64,000 bases of DNA from DASZUK01 sp963844575 (lineage in GTDB: Bacteria; Actinomycetota; Acidimicrobiia; Acidimicrobiales; RAAP-2), in assembly GCA_963844575.1 (NCBI GenBank), contig CAWJOU010000005.1:3162001-3226000 (forward strand), read 5' to 3'. Shown here in pieces: positions 1 to 7,207 of the stretch. Numbering within the stretch: the first letter of the stretch is position 1; every line of letters starts with the position of its first letter. Under the pieces are notes generated by a model, which ran no database searches, was not told the DNA's origin, and worked only from the letters and a program-made list of their open reading frames with translations. The position numbers and the translations under genes were made by a program.

Positions 1-451
1 GGGGCAGCAGCCACGACGACCCGAAGTCGAGCGACAGGCCGCGGCGGGCGAAGATGGCCGAGAACCGGGCCCGCTCGGACGCCACGACGAGGTCGCAACC
101 GACGGCCAGGCTCAGCCCGGCCCCGACCGCCACGCCGTCGACCTTGGCGATCGTCGGCTTCGACAGGCGGTGGAGCGCCAGCGCGGCGTCGCCCAGCCGG
201 CGCATCGCCACCAGCGCCGGCGCATCCGGGTCGCCGGTCAGCCCCTCCGGATCGCCGAGGTCGGCCCCCGAGCAGAACGCGCCGCCGGCGCCGCCCAGCA
301 CGAGCACCCGGTCGTCGCTACGGACCTCGACCTCGACCAGCACGTCCTGCAGCGCCTGGAGCATCGCCCGGTTGATGGCGTTCTTCCGCTCCGGCCGGTT
401 CATCGTGACCGTCACGACGCCATCCCGGCGGTCCACGATCAGCGTGTCCAC
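1..451 (-). CDS. Enoyl-CoA hydratase/isomerase family protein, cut off by the window edge
   Basis: Crotonase-fold enzyme that hydrates or isomerises enoyl-CoA thioesters, probably in fatty-acid degradation. The 150 visible residues contain the N-terminal motif VTMNRPERKNAIN, the oxyanion-hole segment GGAGGAFCSGADL, and the second conserved stretch KPTIAKVDGVAVGAGLSLA. The start is GTG at 451, preceded by a strong GGGAGG ribosome-binding site. The last third of the protein lies beyond base 1. It follows yraN in the same direction across a 114-bp gap. The substrate cannot be told from the sequence. Confidence 0.9.
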   Translation of the reverse strand, partial: MDTLIVDRRDGVVTVTMNRPERKNAINRAMLQALQDVLVEVEVRSDDRVLVLGGAGGAFCSGADLGDPEGLTGDPDAPALVAMRRLGDAALALHRLSKPTIAKVDGVAVGAGLSLAVGCDLVVASERARFSAIFARRGLSLDFGSSWLLP

Positions 452-565
452 GAGCGCCTCCCTTCCGGCCTACTGGCTTCCGGTCGGACCTTACCGGGAC
501 CGCCATCCCACTGGCTGGCCCACCAGCCGGCCCGTCCCCTCAGTCGACCGGGCCGACCCGACCGG

Positions 566-916
566 TCAGAACGCGTCGACGACCACCTCGATCTCGTCGC
601 CGGTCACCGCGGCGACGTCGAAGCGGACCACCGCGCAGCGGACGTGGCGGTTGGCCAGCCACTGCGCCGCCAACCGCCGCAGCCGGCGGCGCTTCGCCGT
701 GGTCACCGCGTCGGCCGGCGTGCCGTACGCCGCGGTCCGCCGGGCCTTGACCTCGCAGAAGACGACCGTACCGCCCCGCCGGCAGACGAGGTCGAGCTCG
801 CCGTCGCGGCACCGCCAGTTCCGGTCCAGGACCTGGTAGCCGGCCGCCTCGTACCACTCGGCGGCGAGCGCCTCCCCAGCCGCCCCCCGCTCGCGCCGGT
901 CGCCGTAGGCTCCCAT
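566..916 (-). CDS. yraN: YraN/UPF0102 family endonuclease-like protein
   Basis: Small 116-residue protein of the YraN (UPF0102) family, which has a restriction-endonuclease-like fold and unknown cellular role. The hallmark block is present: GEALAAEWYEAAGYQVLDRNW, then GELDLVCRRG and VFCEVKARR, the family's D-E-K core. The start at ATG 916 is chosen because homology begins at GDRRERGAAGE; the open frame extends further upstream without similarity. It sits behind DUF2469, as is common in actinobacteria, but the usual companions lepB and rnhB are missing from the block. Confidence 0.85.
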   Translation of the reverse strand: MGAYGDRRERGAAGEALAAEWYEAAGYQVLDRNWRCRDGELDLVCRRGGTVVFCEVKARRTAAYGTPADAVTTAKRRRLRRLAAQWLANRHVRCAVVRFDVAAVTGDEIEVVVDAF

Positions 917-1008
917 GCTCGGAACGGTCGGGGCCGCCGAGGCGACGCGCCGGGCACCGAGTCCGGCGCACCGGCGGGACCCCCCTCCCTGCCGGGGCGG
1001 GATCCCTT

Positions 1009-1302
1009 CTAGAGCTCCTTCTCGGGCAGCCGCTCGACATTGACGTCGCGGAACGTGACGACGCGGACCGACGGGACGAAGCGGGCCGGGCGGTACATGT
1101 CCCAGACCCAGGCATCGGTCAGCTCGAGCTCGACGCACGCCGGCGACGTGTCCGACCGCACGGCGACCGAGACGGCGTTCGCCAGGTAGAAGCGGCGTTC
1201 GGTCTCGACGACGTAGGCGAACATCGGGAGGACCGCCCGGTACTCCTGGACGAGCGCCAGCTCGATCTCGGCCTCGTAGCGCTCGAGCTCTTCCTCGCTC
1301 AC
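1009..1302 (-). CDS. DUF2469 family protein
   Basis: A 97-residue protein of the actinobacterial DUF2469 family (M. tuberculosis Rv2901c type). Its function is unknown. Diagnostic segments are YVVETERRFYLAN near residue 30, DAWVWDMYRPARFV near residue 64 and VRVVTFRDVNVE near the C terminus. The start is GTG at 1302. That codon overlaps the TGA of a possible 5-codon mini-ORF beginning at GTG 1316, because a 14-nt segment is duplicated there. In relatives it usually sits between rnhB and yraN; here rnhB is absent. Confidence 0.88.
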   Translation of the reverse strand: MSEEELERYEAEIELALVQEYRAVLPMFAYVVETERRFYLANAVSVAVRSDTSPACVELELTDAWVWDMYRPARFVPSVRVVTFRDVNVERLPEKEL

Positions 1303-1324
1303 TGGACCACCTTCACTGGCCCAC

Positions 1325-1374
1325 CCTGGTCATCCGGGCGCTCTGGTCATCCGCGCACCCTGATCATCCGGGCG
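1325..1374. repeat. Three imperfect 16-bp direct repeats upstream of DUF2469
   Basis: Between rplS and DUF2469 the segment cctggtcatccgggcg recurs three times with small changes, starting at 1325, 1342 and 1359. The whole 129-bp gap holds no recognisable gene. lepB and rnhB normally occupy this position in actinobacteria. Confidence 0.7.
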
Positions 1375-1431
1375 CAGGGCACATCCGGTCCGGCCGTCCA
1401 GGTGCACAACGGGCGCACCGAGACGGACCCG

Positions 1432-1785
1432 TCACGACCGGACGGTCCGCTTCTCCTTGATCTTCGCGGCCTTCCCGGAGAGGTCACGCAGGTAGTAGAG
1501 CTTGGCCCGCCGGACGTCGCCGTACGTCGCGACCTCGAGCTTGGCGATCGTCGGCGAGTGGACCGGGAACGTCCGTTCGACACCGACGCCGAAGCTGACC
1601 TTGCGGACGGTGAACGTCTCGCGGACGCCGACGCCCTGGCGGCGGATGACGACGCCCTGGAAGACCTGGACGCGCTCGCGGCTGCCCTCGACCACGCGGA
1701 CGTGCACCTTGACGGTGTCGCCCGGCCGGAAGTCCGGCACGTCGTCACGCAGGCTGTCGCGGTCGATGATCTCCGTCGGGTGCAT
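1432..1785 (-). CDS. rplS: 50S ribosomal protein L19
   Basis: Ribosomal protein L19 of 117 residues, the usual length, at the interface of the two subunits. Recognisable parts are DFRPGDTVKVHVRVVEG, VFQGVVIRRQG, the family segment ETFTVRKVSFGVGVERTFP, and the basic C-terminal portion RRAKLYYLRDLSGKAAKIKEK. It follows trmD at 36 bp in the conserved order rpsP-khpA-rimM-trmD-rplS, so co-transcription is likely. Confidence 0.97.
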   Translation of the reverse strand: MHPTEIIDRDSLRDDVPDFRPGDTVKVHVRVVEGSRERVQVFQGVVIRRQGVGVRETFTVRKVSFGVGVERTFPVHSPTIAKLEVATYGDVRRAKLYYLRDLSGKAAKIKEKRTVRS

Positions 1786-1821
1786 GGGGCGCGTCCTTCT
1801 GGCTGGAGGAGGGTGGCCGAG

Positions 1822-2592
1822 TCATGCATCGTAGCCGTGTTCGGCCAGCAGGCGCATCTCGCCGGCCCCGATCAGCAGCTCGACCTCGGCCGCGGTCAAC
1901 CCGCCCCGGGCGGCCACGAGGTCCGGCCGCCGCTCCAGCGTCCGCCGCAGTGCCTGCACCCGGCGCCACCGGTCGACCTCGCCGTGGTCACCCGATCGCA
2001 GGATCGCCGGGACGTCCCAGTCCCGGAACCGAGCCGGCCGGGTGTACTGCGGGTACTCGAGCAGCCCGGCCGTGAAGCTCTCGTCGGCGGCCGACGCGTC
2101 GTTGCCGAGCACGCCCGGCAGCAGGCGGGCGACCGCCTCGACGACGATCAGCGCGGCGAGCTCCCCGCCGGCCAGGACGACGTCGCCGACGGACAGCTCG
2201 CCGTCGACCAGGTGGTCCGTGATCCGCTGGTCGACACCTTCGTAGCGGCCGCAGAGGAGCGAGAAGCCGCCGTCGGTGCCCGCCAGCTCGGTGGCGGCGG
2301 CTTGATCGAACCGCCGTCCCGCCGGCGAGAGCAGGAGGAGCGGCCTCGGCAGCCCTTCGGCGGCTTCGACCGCCTCGACCGCGGCGAAGACCGGCTCGGG
2401 CATCAGCACCATCCCCGCGCCGCCGCCGAACGGGGCGTCGTCGACCGACCGGTGCGGGCCGGGCGCGGCCGACCGCACGTCGTGGACCCGCAGGTCGAGG
2501 CCGCCGTCGCGGCGAGCCCGGCCGAGGACGCTGCCCGCCGCGTAGTGGTCGACGAGGTCCGGGAAGATCGTGAAGACGTCGATCCGGGTCAT
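1822..2592 (-). CDS. trmD: tRNA (guanine-N1)-methyltransferase TrmD
   Basis: S-adenosylmethionine-dependent enzyme that makes m1G37 in tRNAs and so prevents +1 frameshifting. The 256-residue protein has the N-terminal motif DVFTIFPDLVDHY, the SPOUT-fold trefoil-knot residues LLCGRYEGVDQRI and SVGDVVLAGGE, then the tRNA-contacting tail with DWDVPAILRSGDH. The ATG at 2592 overlaps the rimM stop by four bases (ATGA), so translation of the two is coupled. Confidence 0.97.
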   Translation of the reverse strand: MTRIDVFTIFPDLVDHYAAGSVLGRARRDGGLDLRVHDVRSAAPGPHRSVDDAPFGGGAGMVLMPEPVFAAVEAVEAAEGLPRPLLLLSPAGRRFDQAAATELAGTDGGFSLLCGRYEGVDQRITDHLVDGELSVGDVVLAGGELAALIVVEAVARLLPGVLGNDASAADESFTAGLLEYPQYTRPARFRDWDVPAILRSGDHGEVDRWRRVQALRRTLERRPDLVAARGGLTAAEVELLIGAGEMRLLAEHGYDA

Positions 2593-3065
2593 GGCTCCAG
2601 CAGGCCGTCGGGGACGTCGACGGTCACCGTCTCGCCGGCCCGGTGGTCGGTGACGAACCGCAGCGGGATCAGCCCGCCGCCGTCGAGGACGAGCAGGTCA
2701 CTGGCCGGGTTGGCCTCGACCGCGGCGACCCGTCCGAGCCGGCGGCCGTCGACGGCGACGACGTCGGCGCCGACGAGCTCGTGCACCCAGAGCGTGTCGG
2801 GGTCGTCGATCGGCTCGGCCCGAAGCACGCGGCCGCGGAGGGCCTCGGCCCCGGAGCGGTCGGCGACGCCTTCGAACCGCACCAGGTAACGGCCCTGATG
2901 GGCCCGGGCGGTCGCCACCTGCAGCTCACCGTCGTCGGTCGTGAACACGGTCCCGGGTGCCAGCCGCTCGGACCGGCCGGCCCACAGGTCGACGGCGACC
3001 TCGCCGGTCAGGCCGTGGGCTTTCGCCACCCGGCCGACCTCGAGGAGCGGGCCGTCCGGCCCCAT
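2589..3065 (-). CDS. rimM: 16S rRNA processing protein RimM
   Basis: Maturation factor for the 30S head domain that binds ribosomal protein S19. The 158 residues show the N-terminal RimM barrel (VGRVAKAHGLTGEVAVDLW) and the C-terminal PRC-barrel (DPDTLWVHELVGADVVAVDG, then PASDLLVLDGGG). The length is slightly short but normal. It sits between khpA and trmD, 11 bp after the first and overlapping the second by 4 bp. Confidence 0.95.
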   Translation of the reverse strand: MGPDGPLLEVGRVAKAHGLTGEVAVDLWAGRSERLAPGTVFTTDDGELQVATARAHQGRYLVRFEGVADRSGAEALRGRVLRAEPIDDPDTLWVHELVGADVVAVDGRRLGRVAAVEANPASDLLVLDGGGLIPLRFVTDHRAGETVTVDVPDGLLEP

Positions 3066-3076
3066 TCGAGCGCCGG

Positions 3077-3529
3077 TCAGGCGTCGACGATGTCGACGGT
3101 CGTCTGGACGCCGTCGCGGGCGCCGGCGACGCCGACGAGCGTCCGGATGGCCTGCGCCGTCCGGCCGCGCCGGCCGATCACCCGGCCCATGTCCTCCGGG
3201 GCGACGTGGAGCCGCAGGACGGTCGAGCCACGGCGGTCCTCGGTCTGGATGACGACCGCGTCCGGCTCGTTGGCCAGCGACTCGGCCAGGTACGTCAGCA
3301 CCTCGACCGGCGTCCCGGTCGCCGTCTCGTTGCCGATCGCCGCACCCGGCTCGTCGTCATCGTCCTCGTCGTAGTCATCGTCGTCATCGTCGTCATCGAC
3401 GGTGTTGGCGTTGGCGTCGACGGTGTTGACGTCGCCGTCGCCGTAGAGGTCGTTGGCCGGTTCGACCGAATCGGCGACGTTGACGTCGCCCGCCTCGTAC
3501 TCTTCTGCGGCCTCGTCAGCGGTGCTCAC
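3077..3529 (-). CDS. khpA: KH-domain RNA-binding protein KhpA with an acidic N-terminal extension
   Basis: Single KH-domain RNA-binding protein of the KhpA/YlqC family, always placed between rpsP and rimM. The C-terminal 80 residues are the classic protein (VEVLTYLAESLANEPDAV, then the GXXG loop in VIGRRGRTAQAIRTLV at 118-133). Unusually, the first 72 residues are an extra acidic, apparently disordered segment with 14 Asp/Glu in a 15-residue stretch at 45-59. The start GTG at 3529 overlaps the rpsP stop (GTGA). A shorter start nearer the KH domain is not excluded, but no good ribosome-binding site was seen there. Confidence 0.9.
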   Translation of the reverse strand: MSTADEAAEEYEAGDVNVADSVEPANDLYGDGDVNTVDANANTVDDDDDDDDYDEDDDDEPGAAIGNETATGTPVEVLTYLAESLANEPDAVVIQTEDRRGSTVLRLHVAPEDMGRVIGRRGRTAQAIRTLVGVAGARDGVQTTVDIVDA

Positions 3530-3810
3530 TTGGCCTTGCCCGCCGCGAACTCGTCCCACGCCCCCGACGTCCGCAGGAGCTTCTCGACCCGCTCCGTCGG
3601 CTGGGCGCCCTGGCGCAGCCACTTGAGCGCCTTGTCGTTGTCGATCGTCACGACGGCGTCCGGCTCCGCCGTCGACCGTCCCCGGGGGGCATACGTGCCG
3701 ACGATCTCCAGGAACCGCCCGTCCCGGGGCGACCGGCTGTCGGCCGCCACGACCCGGTAGGTCGGCTGCTTCTTCTTGCCCATCCGCACAAGGCGGAGCT
3801 TCACTGCCAC
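3526..3810 (-). CDS. rpsP: 30S ribosomal protein S16
   Basis: Ribosomal protein S16 of 94 residues, a small-subunit assembly protein. The start GTG at 3810 gives VAVKLRLVRMGKKKQPTYR, the family N terminus, with GGAGG about ten bases upstream. The segment VVAADSRSPRDGRFLEIVG follows. The open frame continues upstream but has no similarity there. It is the first ribosomal gene after ffh and is coupled to khpA by a 4-bp overlap. Confidence 0.97.
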   Translation of the reverse strand: MAVKLRLVRMGKKKQPTYRVVAADSRSPRDGRFLEIVGTYAPRGRSTAEPDAVVTIDNDKALKWLRQGAQPTERVEKLLRTSGAWDEFAAGKAK

Positions 3811-3922
3811 GAGCGTCGTTCCTCCATCGTTCCCGACCCCTCGGTGCCGAGGTCGCCGTCCATTGTCGCAGGTCTGCGACCGTCTGCGTCCACTCCGGCC
3901 GCGCCAGCCCCTTCTGGGGCCC

Positions 3923-5569
3923 TCACCGGGCTTTCGGCGGCGTGACGCGACCGCCCTTCTTCTTCTTGCCCTTCGCCCCCCGGTTGCCGCCTTTCGACCC
4001 GCCGGTCGACGAGGCGAGCCCCCGACCAGCGGCCCCGAGGCCCGCGCCAGCTCCCGCCCCGGCCCCGGCCCCGGCCCCGATGGCGTCGAGATCGAGGTCG
4101 CCGCCGCCGGCACCGCCGAACAGCTTGGCCAGGTCCGGGTTGGTCCCGTCCCCGCCCATCGCCTCGAGCGCGCCCATCTGCTTGCGGGCGTTCCGGAGGG
4201 TGCTGAGCCGTCCGCCGCCGCCCATCCCGCCCGCGCCGCCCATGCCCGGCAGGCCGCCCATTCCGGGCATTCCGGGCATCGCGCCGCCGGCCATGCCCTT
4301 CATCATCTTCTGCATCTCGCGGAACTGCTTGAGCAGCTGGTTGACGTCCTGGGTCGACGTGCCGCTGCCGTGGGCGATCCGGACGCGGCGCGAACCGTCG
4401 ATGACCTGCGGGTCGGCCCGCTCGGCCGACGTCATCGACCGCACGATCGCCTCGACCCGGGAGACCTCGCCGTCGTCGATCTGGTCGGCGGCTTGGCGCA
4501 TCTCTTTGGACATCCCGGGCAGGAGCTTCATGATCCCGCCGAGCGAGCCGAGCTTGCGGACCTGCTGGAGCTGGTCGAGGAAGTCGTCGAGGGTGAACCG
4601 GCCCTCCATGATCCGGCTGGCCGACTTGGCGACGGTGTCCCGGTCCATCGTCCGCTCGGCCTGCTCGATCAGGCTGAGGACGTCGCCCATGCCGAGGATG
4701 CGGTCGGCCATCCGGTCCGGGTGGAAGAGGTCGAAGTCGGCGAGCCGCTCGCCGGTCGACGCGAAGACGATCGGCCGGCCGACGACGTTCTTGACCGACA
4801 GCGCGGCACCACCGCGGGCGTCGCCGTCGAGCTTCGTCAGGATGACGCCGTCGAGGGCGAGCGTCTGGTGGAACGCGTTCGCCGTCGCCACCGCGTCCTG
4901 GCCGGTCATCGCGTCGACGACGAGGAACGTGTAATGCGGGTCCGTCGTCGCCGAGATCCGGCGGACCTCGTCCATCAGCTCCTCGTCGATCGCCAGCCGG
5001 CCGGCGGTGTCGATGATGCAGACGTCCCGGCCCAGCCGGCGGGCCTCCTCAAGGCCGGCCTGGGCCACCTTGATCGGGTCCGTCGGCTCGCTGAAGACCG
5101 TCACACCGGCCTGCTCGCCGAGGATCCGCAGCTGCTCGACCGCGGCCGGCCGCTGCAGGTCGGCCCCGACGAGGAGCGGGTTCCGCCCCTGCTGCTTCCA
5201 CCAGCGCGCCAGCTTCGCCGCGGTCGTCGTCTTGCCGGACCCCTGGAGGCCGGCCAGCAGCACGACCGTCGGCGGCCGCGACGCGTACGTGAGCTTCAGC
5301 GTCTCGCCGCCGAGCACGTCGATGAGCTCCTCGTGGACCGCCTTGATCACCTGCTGCCCGGGGCTCAGGCTCTTCGACAGCGCCTCCCCGGAGCACCGCT
5401 CCCGCACCGCGTCCGTAAAGCGGCGGACGACGCCGAGCTCGACGTCGGCCTCGAGCAGCGCGGTGCGGATCTCGCCGAGCGCCTCGTCGAGGTCGGCATC
5501 GGTCAGCCGACCGCGGCTCCGGAGCCGGCCGGCGATCCGCTCGAGACGGTCGGAGAGGGCGTCGAACAT
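3923..5569 (-). CDS. ffh: Signal recognition particle protein Ffh
   Basis: SRP54-type GTPase that binds signal peptides and 4.5S RNA and delivers ribosomes to FtsY. In its 548 residues: the N domain to about 85; the GTPase domain with P-loop LLAGLQGSGKTTTAAKLA, DTAGRL and TKLDGDARGGAA; and the methionine-rich M domain, with GMPGMGGLPGMGGAGGMGGG from about 455. A long Gly/Ala/Asp-rich and lysine-rich tail makes it longer than the usual 430-520 residues. The alternating GAGAGA run near residue 500 is coded by a GC-only microsatellite. Its receptor ftsY lies just upstream. Confidence 0.96.
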   Translation of the reverse strand: MFDALSDRLERIAGRLRSRGRLTDADLDEALGEIRTALLEADVELGVVRRFTDAVRERCSGEALSKSLSPGQQVIKAVHEELIDVLGGETLKLTYASRPPTVVLLAGLQGSGKTTTAAKLARWWKQQGRNPLLVGADLQRPAAVEQLRILGEQAGVTVFSEPTDPIKVAQAGLEEARRLGRDVCIIDTAGRLAIDEELMDEVRRISATTDPHYTFLVVDAMTGQDAVATANAFHQTLALDGVILTKLDGDARGGAALSVKNVVGRPIVFASTGERLADFDLFHPDRMADRILGMGDVLSLIEQAERTMDRDTVAKSASRIMEGRFTLDDFLDQLQQVRKLGSLGGIMKLLPGMSKEMRQAADQIDDGEVSRVEAIVRSMTSAERADPQVIDGSRRVRIAHGSGTSTQDVNQLLKQFREMQKMMKGMAGGAMPGMPGMGGLPGMGGAGGMGGGGRLSTLRNARKQMGALEAMGGDGTNPDLAKLFGGAGGGDLDLDAIGAGAGAGAGAGAGLGAAGRGLASSTGGSKGGNRGAKGKKKKGGRVTPPKAR

Positions 5570-5606
5570 GGGGAGGCCCAGGTTACCGGACGGCGCCCGA
5601 CCGCCG

Positions 5607-5684
5607 GCTCGGGCGGCGCGGGCGGCGCGTCAGCTCGGGCGGCGCGGGCGGCGCGTCAGCTCGGGCGGCGCGGGCGGCGCGTCA
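5607..5684. repeat. Three perfect 26-bp tandem repeats at a gene end
   Basis: A 26-bp GC-only unit beginning gctcgggcggcg and ending gcgtca occurs three times in a row (5607, 5633, 5659), with a 6-bp start of a fourth copy. On the minus strand each unit contains AGCTGA. The TGA in the last unit is the stop codon of the small membrane gene that ends at 5682, so the duplicated unit includes that stop. Confidence 0.95.
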
Positions 5685-5906
5685 GCTCGGGGCCGAGCCC
5701 CGGAACCGCCGAAAGGCGATGACCGACCACAGCGCCTCGACCACGCCGAAGGGCCACGCGCCCGAGAGGAAGCCGTAGGCGCTCGACAGCAGGCAGCCGA
5801 CGGCGAACAACAGGATGAACCGTCGGCCCCGCCGCTCCAGGGCGTACATGACCATCATGAAGGAGACGGCGCAGACGCCGTAGACGGTGACGGCCCAGGT
5901 CGGCAC
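5682..5906 (-). CDS. Small membrane protein resembling the CBU_0592 family
   Basis: A 74-residue protein with two predicted membrane segments (residues 4-20 and 29-50) separated by the basic turn LERRGRR. It ends in the block GVVEALWSVIAFRRF. The E-x-x-W pattern after a second helix recalls the short CBU_0592-type membrane domain. The function is unknown. GTG at 5906 lies two bases after the ftsY stop, so it is probably co-translated with ftsY. Its own stop codon sits in the 26-bp repeat. Confidence 0.65.
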   Translation of the reverse strand: MPTWAVTVYGVCAVSFMMVMYALERRGRRFILLFAVGCLLSSAYGFLSGAWPFGVVEALWSVIAFRRFRGSAPS

Positions 5907-5908
5907 GG

Positions 5909-7207
5909 TCAGCCGAGCAGCGCGTCGACGAACTCCTCGGGGTCGAACGGGACGAGGTCGTCGGGCCCCTCGCCGAGGCCGACGAGCTTGACCGGGAGCC
6001 CGAGGTCGCGCTGGACGGCGATGACGACACCGCCCTTCGCGCTGCCGTCGAGCTTGGTCAGGACGACGCCGGTGACGGCGACGGCCTCGGTGAACTGCCG
6101 GGCCTGGACGAGGCCGTTCTGGCCGGTCGTCGCGTCGAGGACGAGGAGCACCTCGGTGACGCGACCGGGGGGCCGATCGGCGACGCGGCGGATCTTCTTC
6201 AGCTCCTCGACGAGGTTCACCTTCGTGTGCAGCCGGCCGGCCGTGTCGGCCAGGACGAGCCGGTTGCCGCGGGCGGCCGCCCGCTGGACGGCGTCGAAGA
6301 CGATGGCGCTCGGGTCCCCGCCCTCCGCGCCCCGGACGATCTCCGCCCCGCTCCGGTCGGCCCACATCGCCAGCTGCTCAGCGGCGGCGGCCCGGAACGT
6401 GTCGCCGGCGGCCAGCAGCACCGACCGGCCGGCCGCCGCCTGCTGCCGGGCCAACTTGCCGACCGTCGTCGTCTTGCCGACGCCGTTCACGCCGACGAAC
6501 AGCCAGACGTTGACGACGTCGTCGGCTCCGTCGAACCGGAGATCACGACCGACCGGGGCGACGATCTCGTCGTCGGGCGGCGGCACCAGCCGGTCACCGG
6601 CCGAACTGGTGCCGGTCGGGTGGGCGCCGGTCGGGTGGACGTCGGCCGCCAGCTCGGCGTCGGTGGCCGCGTCCCACCGCTGCTCGACGTCGAGCAGGTC
6701 GAGCAGGTCGGCCCGCAGCGCGCCGAGCAGCCCGTCGCCGCCGGCCACCTCTTTGGCCTGCACCCGTCGCCGGAGATCGGCCAGGAGCGTCTGGGTCGTC
6801 GCGACGCCGACATCGGCCCGGAGCAGTACCTCCTCGAGCTCTTCCCACGTCGCCGCGTCGACGGTCGCCCGGCCGCGGATGGCCCGCAGCCCGGAGAAGA
6901 CGCCGCGGGCCTTGCCCAACCGCTCCCGGAAGCTCGGCGGCGGCCCGGCGGCCTCGGCCTCGGCCTCGACCTCGACCTCGGCCTCGGGCGGCGCCCCGCC
7001 TACCTCGGGCGCCGGCGCCCCCGGCGGGACCTCGGGGGTCGGCGGTGCATCGGCCGGCCGGACGGGCGCCGGTGGCGGCGCGGGACGGGTCCGGGTCGAC
7101 GGCTCGGGCGCCGGGCCTCGACGGTGGGAACGCCCGACGAGGTACGTGGCCCCGCCGACGACCACGACGACCGCGATGACGGCGAGGACGATCCACAGGG
7201 CGATCAC
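5909..7207 (-). CDS. ftsY: Signal recognition particle receptor FtsY
   Basis: Membrane-associated SRP receptor GTPase. The 432-residue protein begins with a real transmembrane helix (IALWIVLAVIAVVVVVGG), as in other actinobacteria, followed by about 70 residues rich in Pro, Ala and Glu. The NG domain then shows GVNGVGKTTTVGKLA, LADTAGRLHTKVNLVEELKK and LTKLDGSAKGGV. A short HPTGAHPTGT duplication lies in the linker. ATG 7207 overlaps the smc stop by 4 bp. Confidence 0.96.
   Translation of the reverse strand: MIALWIVLAVIAVVVVVGGATYLVGRSHRRGPAPEPSTRTRPAPPPAPVRPADAPPTPEVPPGAPAPEVGGAPPEAEVEVEAEAEAAGPPPSFRERLGKARGVFSGLRAIRGRATVDAATWEELEEVLLRADVGVATTQTLLADLRRRVQAKEVAGGDGLLGALRADLLDLLDVEQRWDAATDAELAADVHPTGAHPTGTSSAGDRLVPPPDDEIVAPVGRDLRFDGADDVVNVWLFVGVNGVGKTTTVGKLARQQAAAGRSVLLAAGDTFRAAAAEQLAMWADRSGAEIVRGAEGGDPSAIVFDAVQRAAARGNRLVLADTAGRLHTKVNLVEELKKIRRVADRPPGRVTEVLLVLDATTGQNGLVQARQFTEAVAVTGVVLTKLDGSAKGGVVIAVQRDLGLPVKLVGLGEGPDDLVPFDPEEFVDALLG

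Noticed and set aside
3776..5722. Long plus-strand open frame opposite ffh and rpsP
   Set aside because: It mirrors real minus-strand genes; its product is a low-complexity Arg/Pro/Ala string and matches no family. The same applies to the other long opposite-strand frames over smc, plsX and recG.
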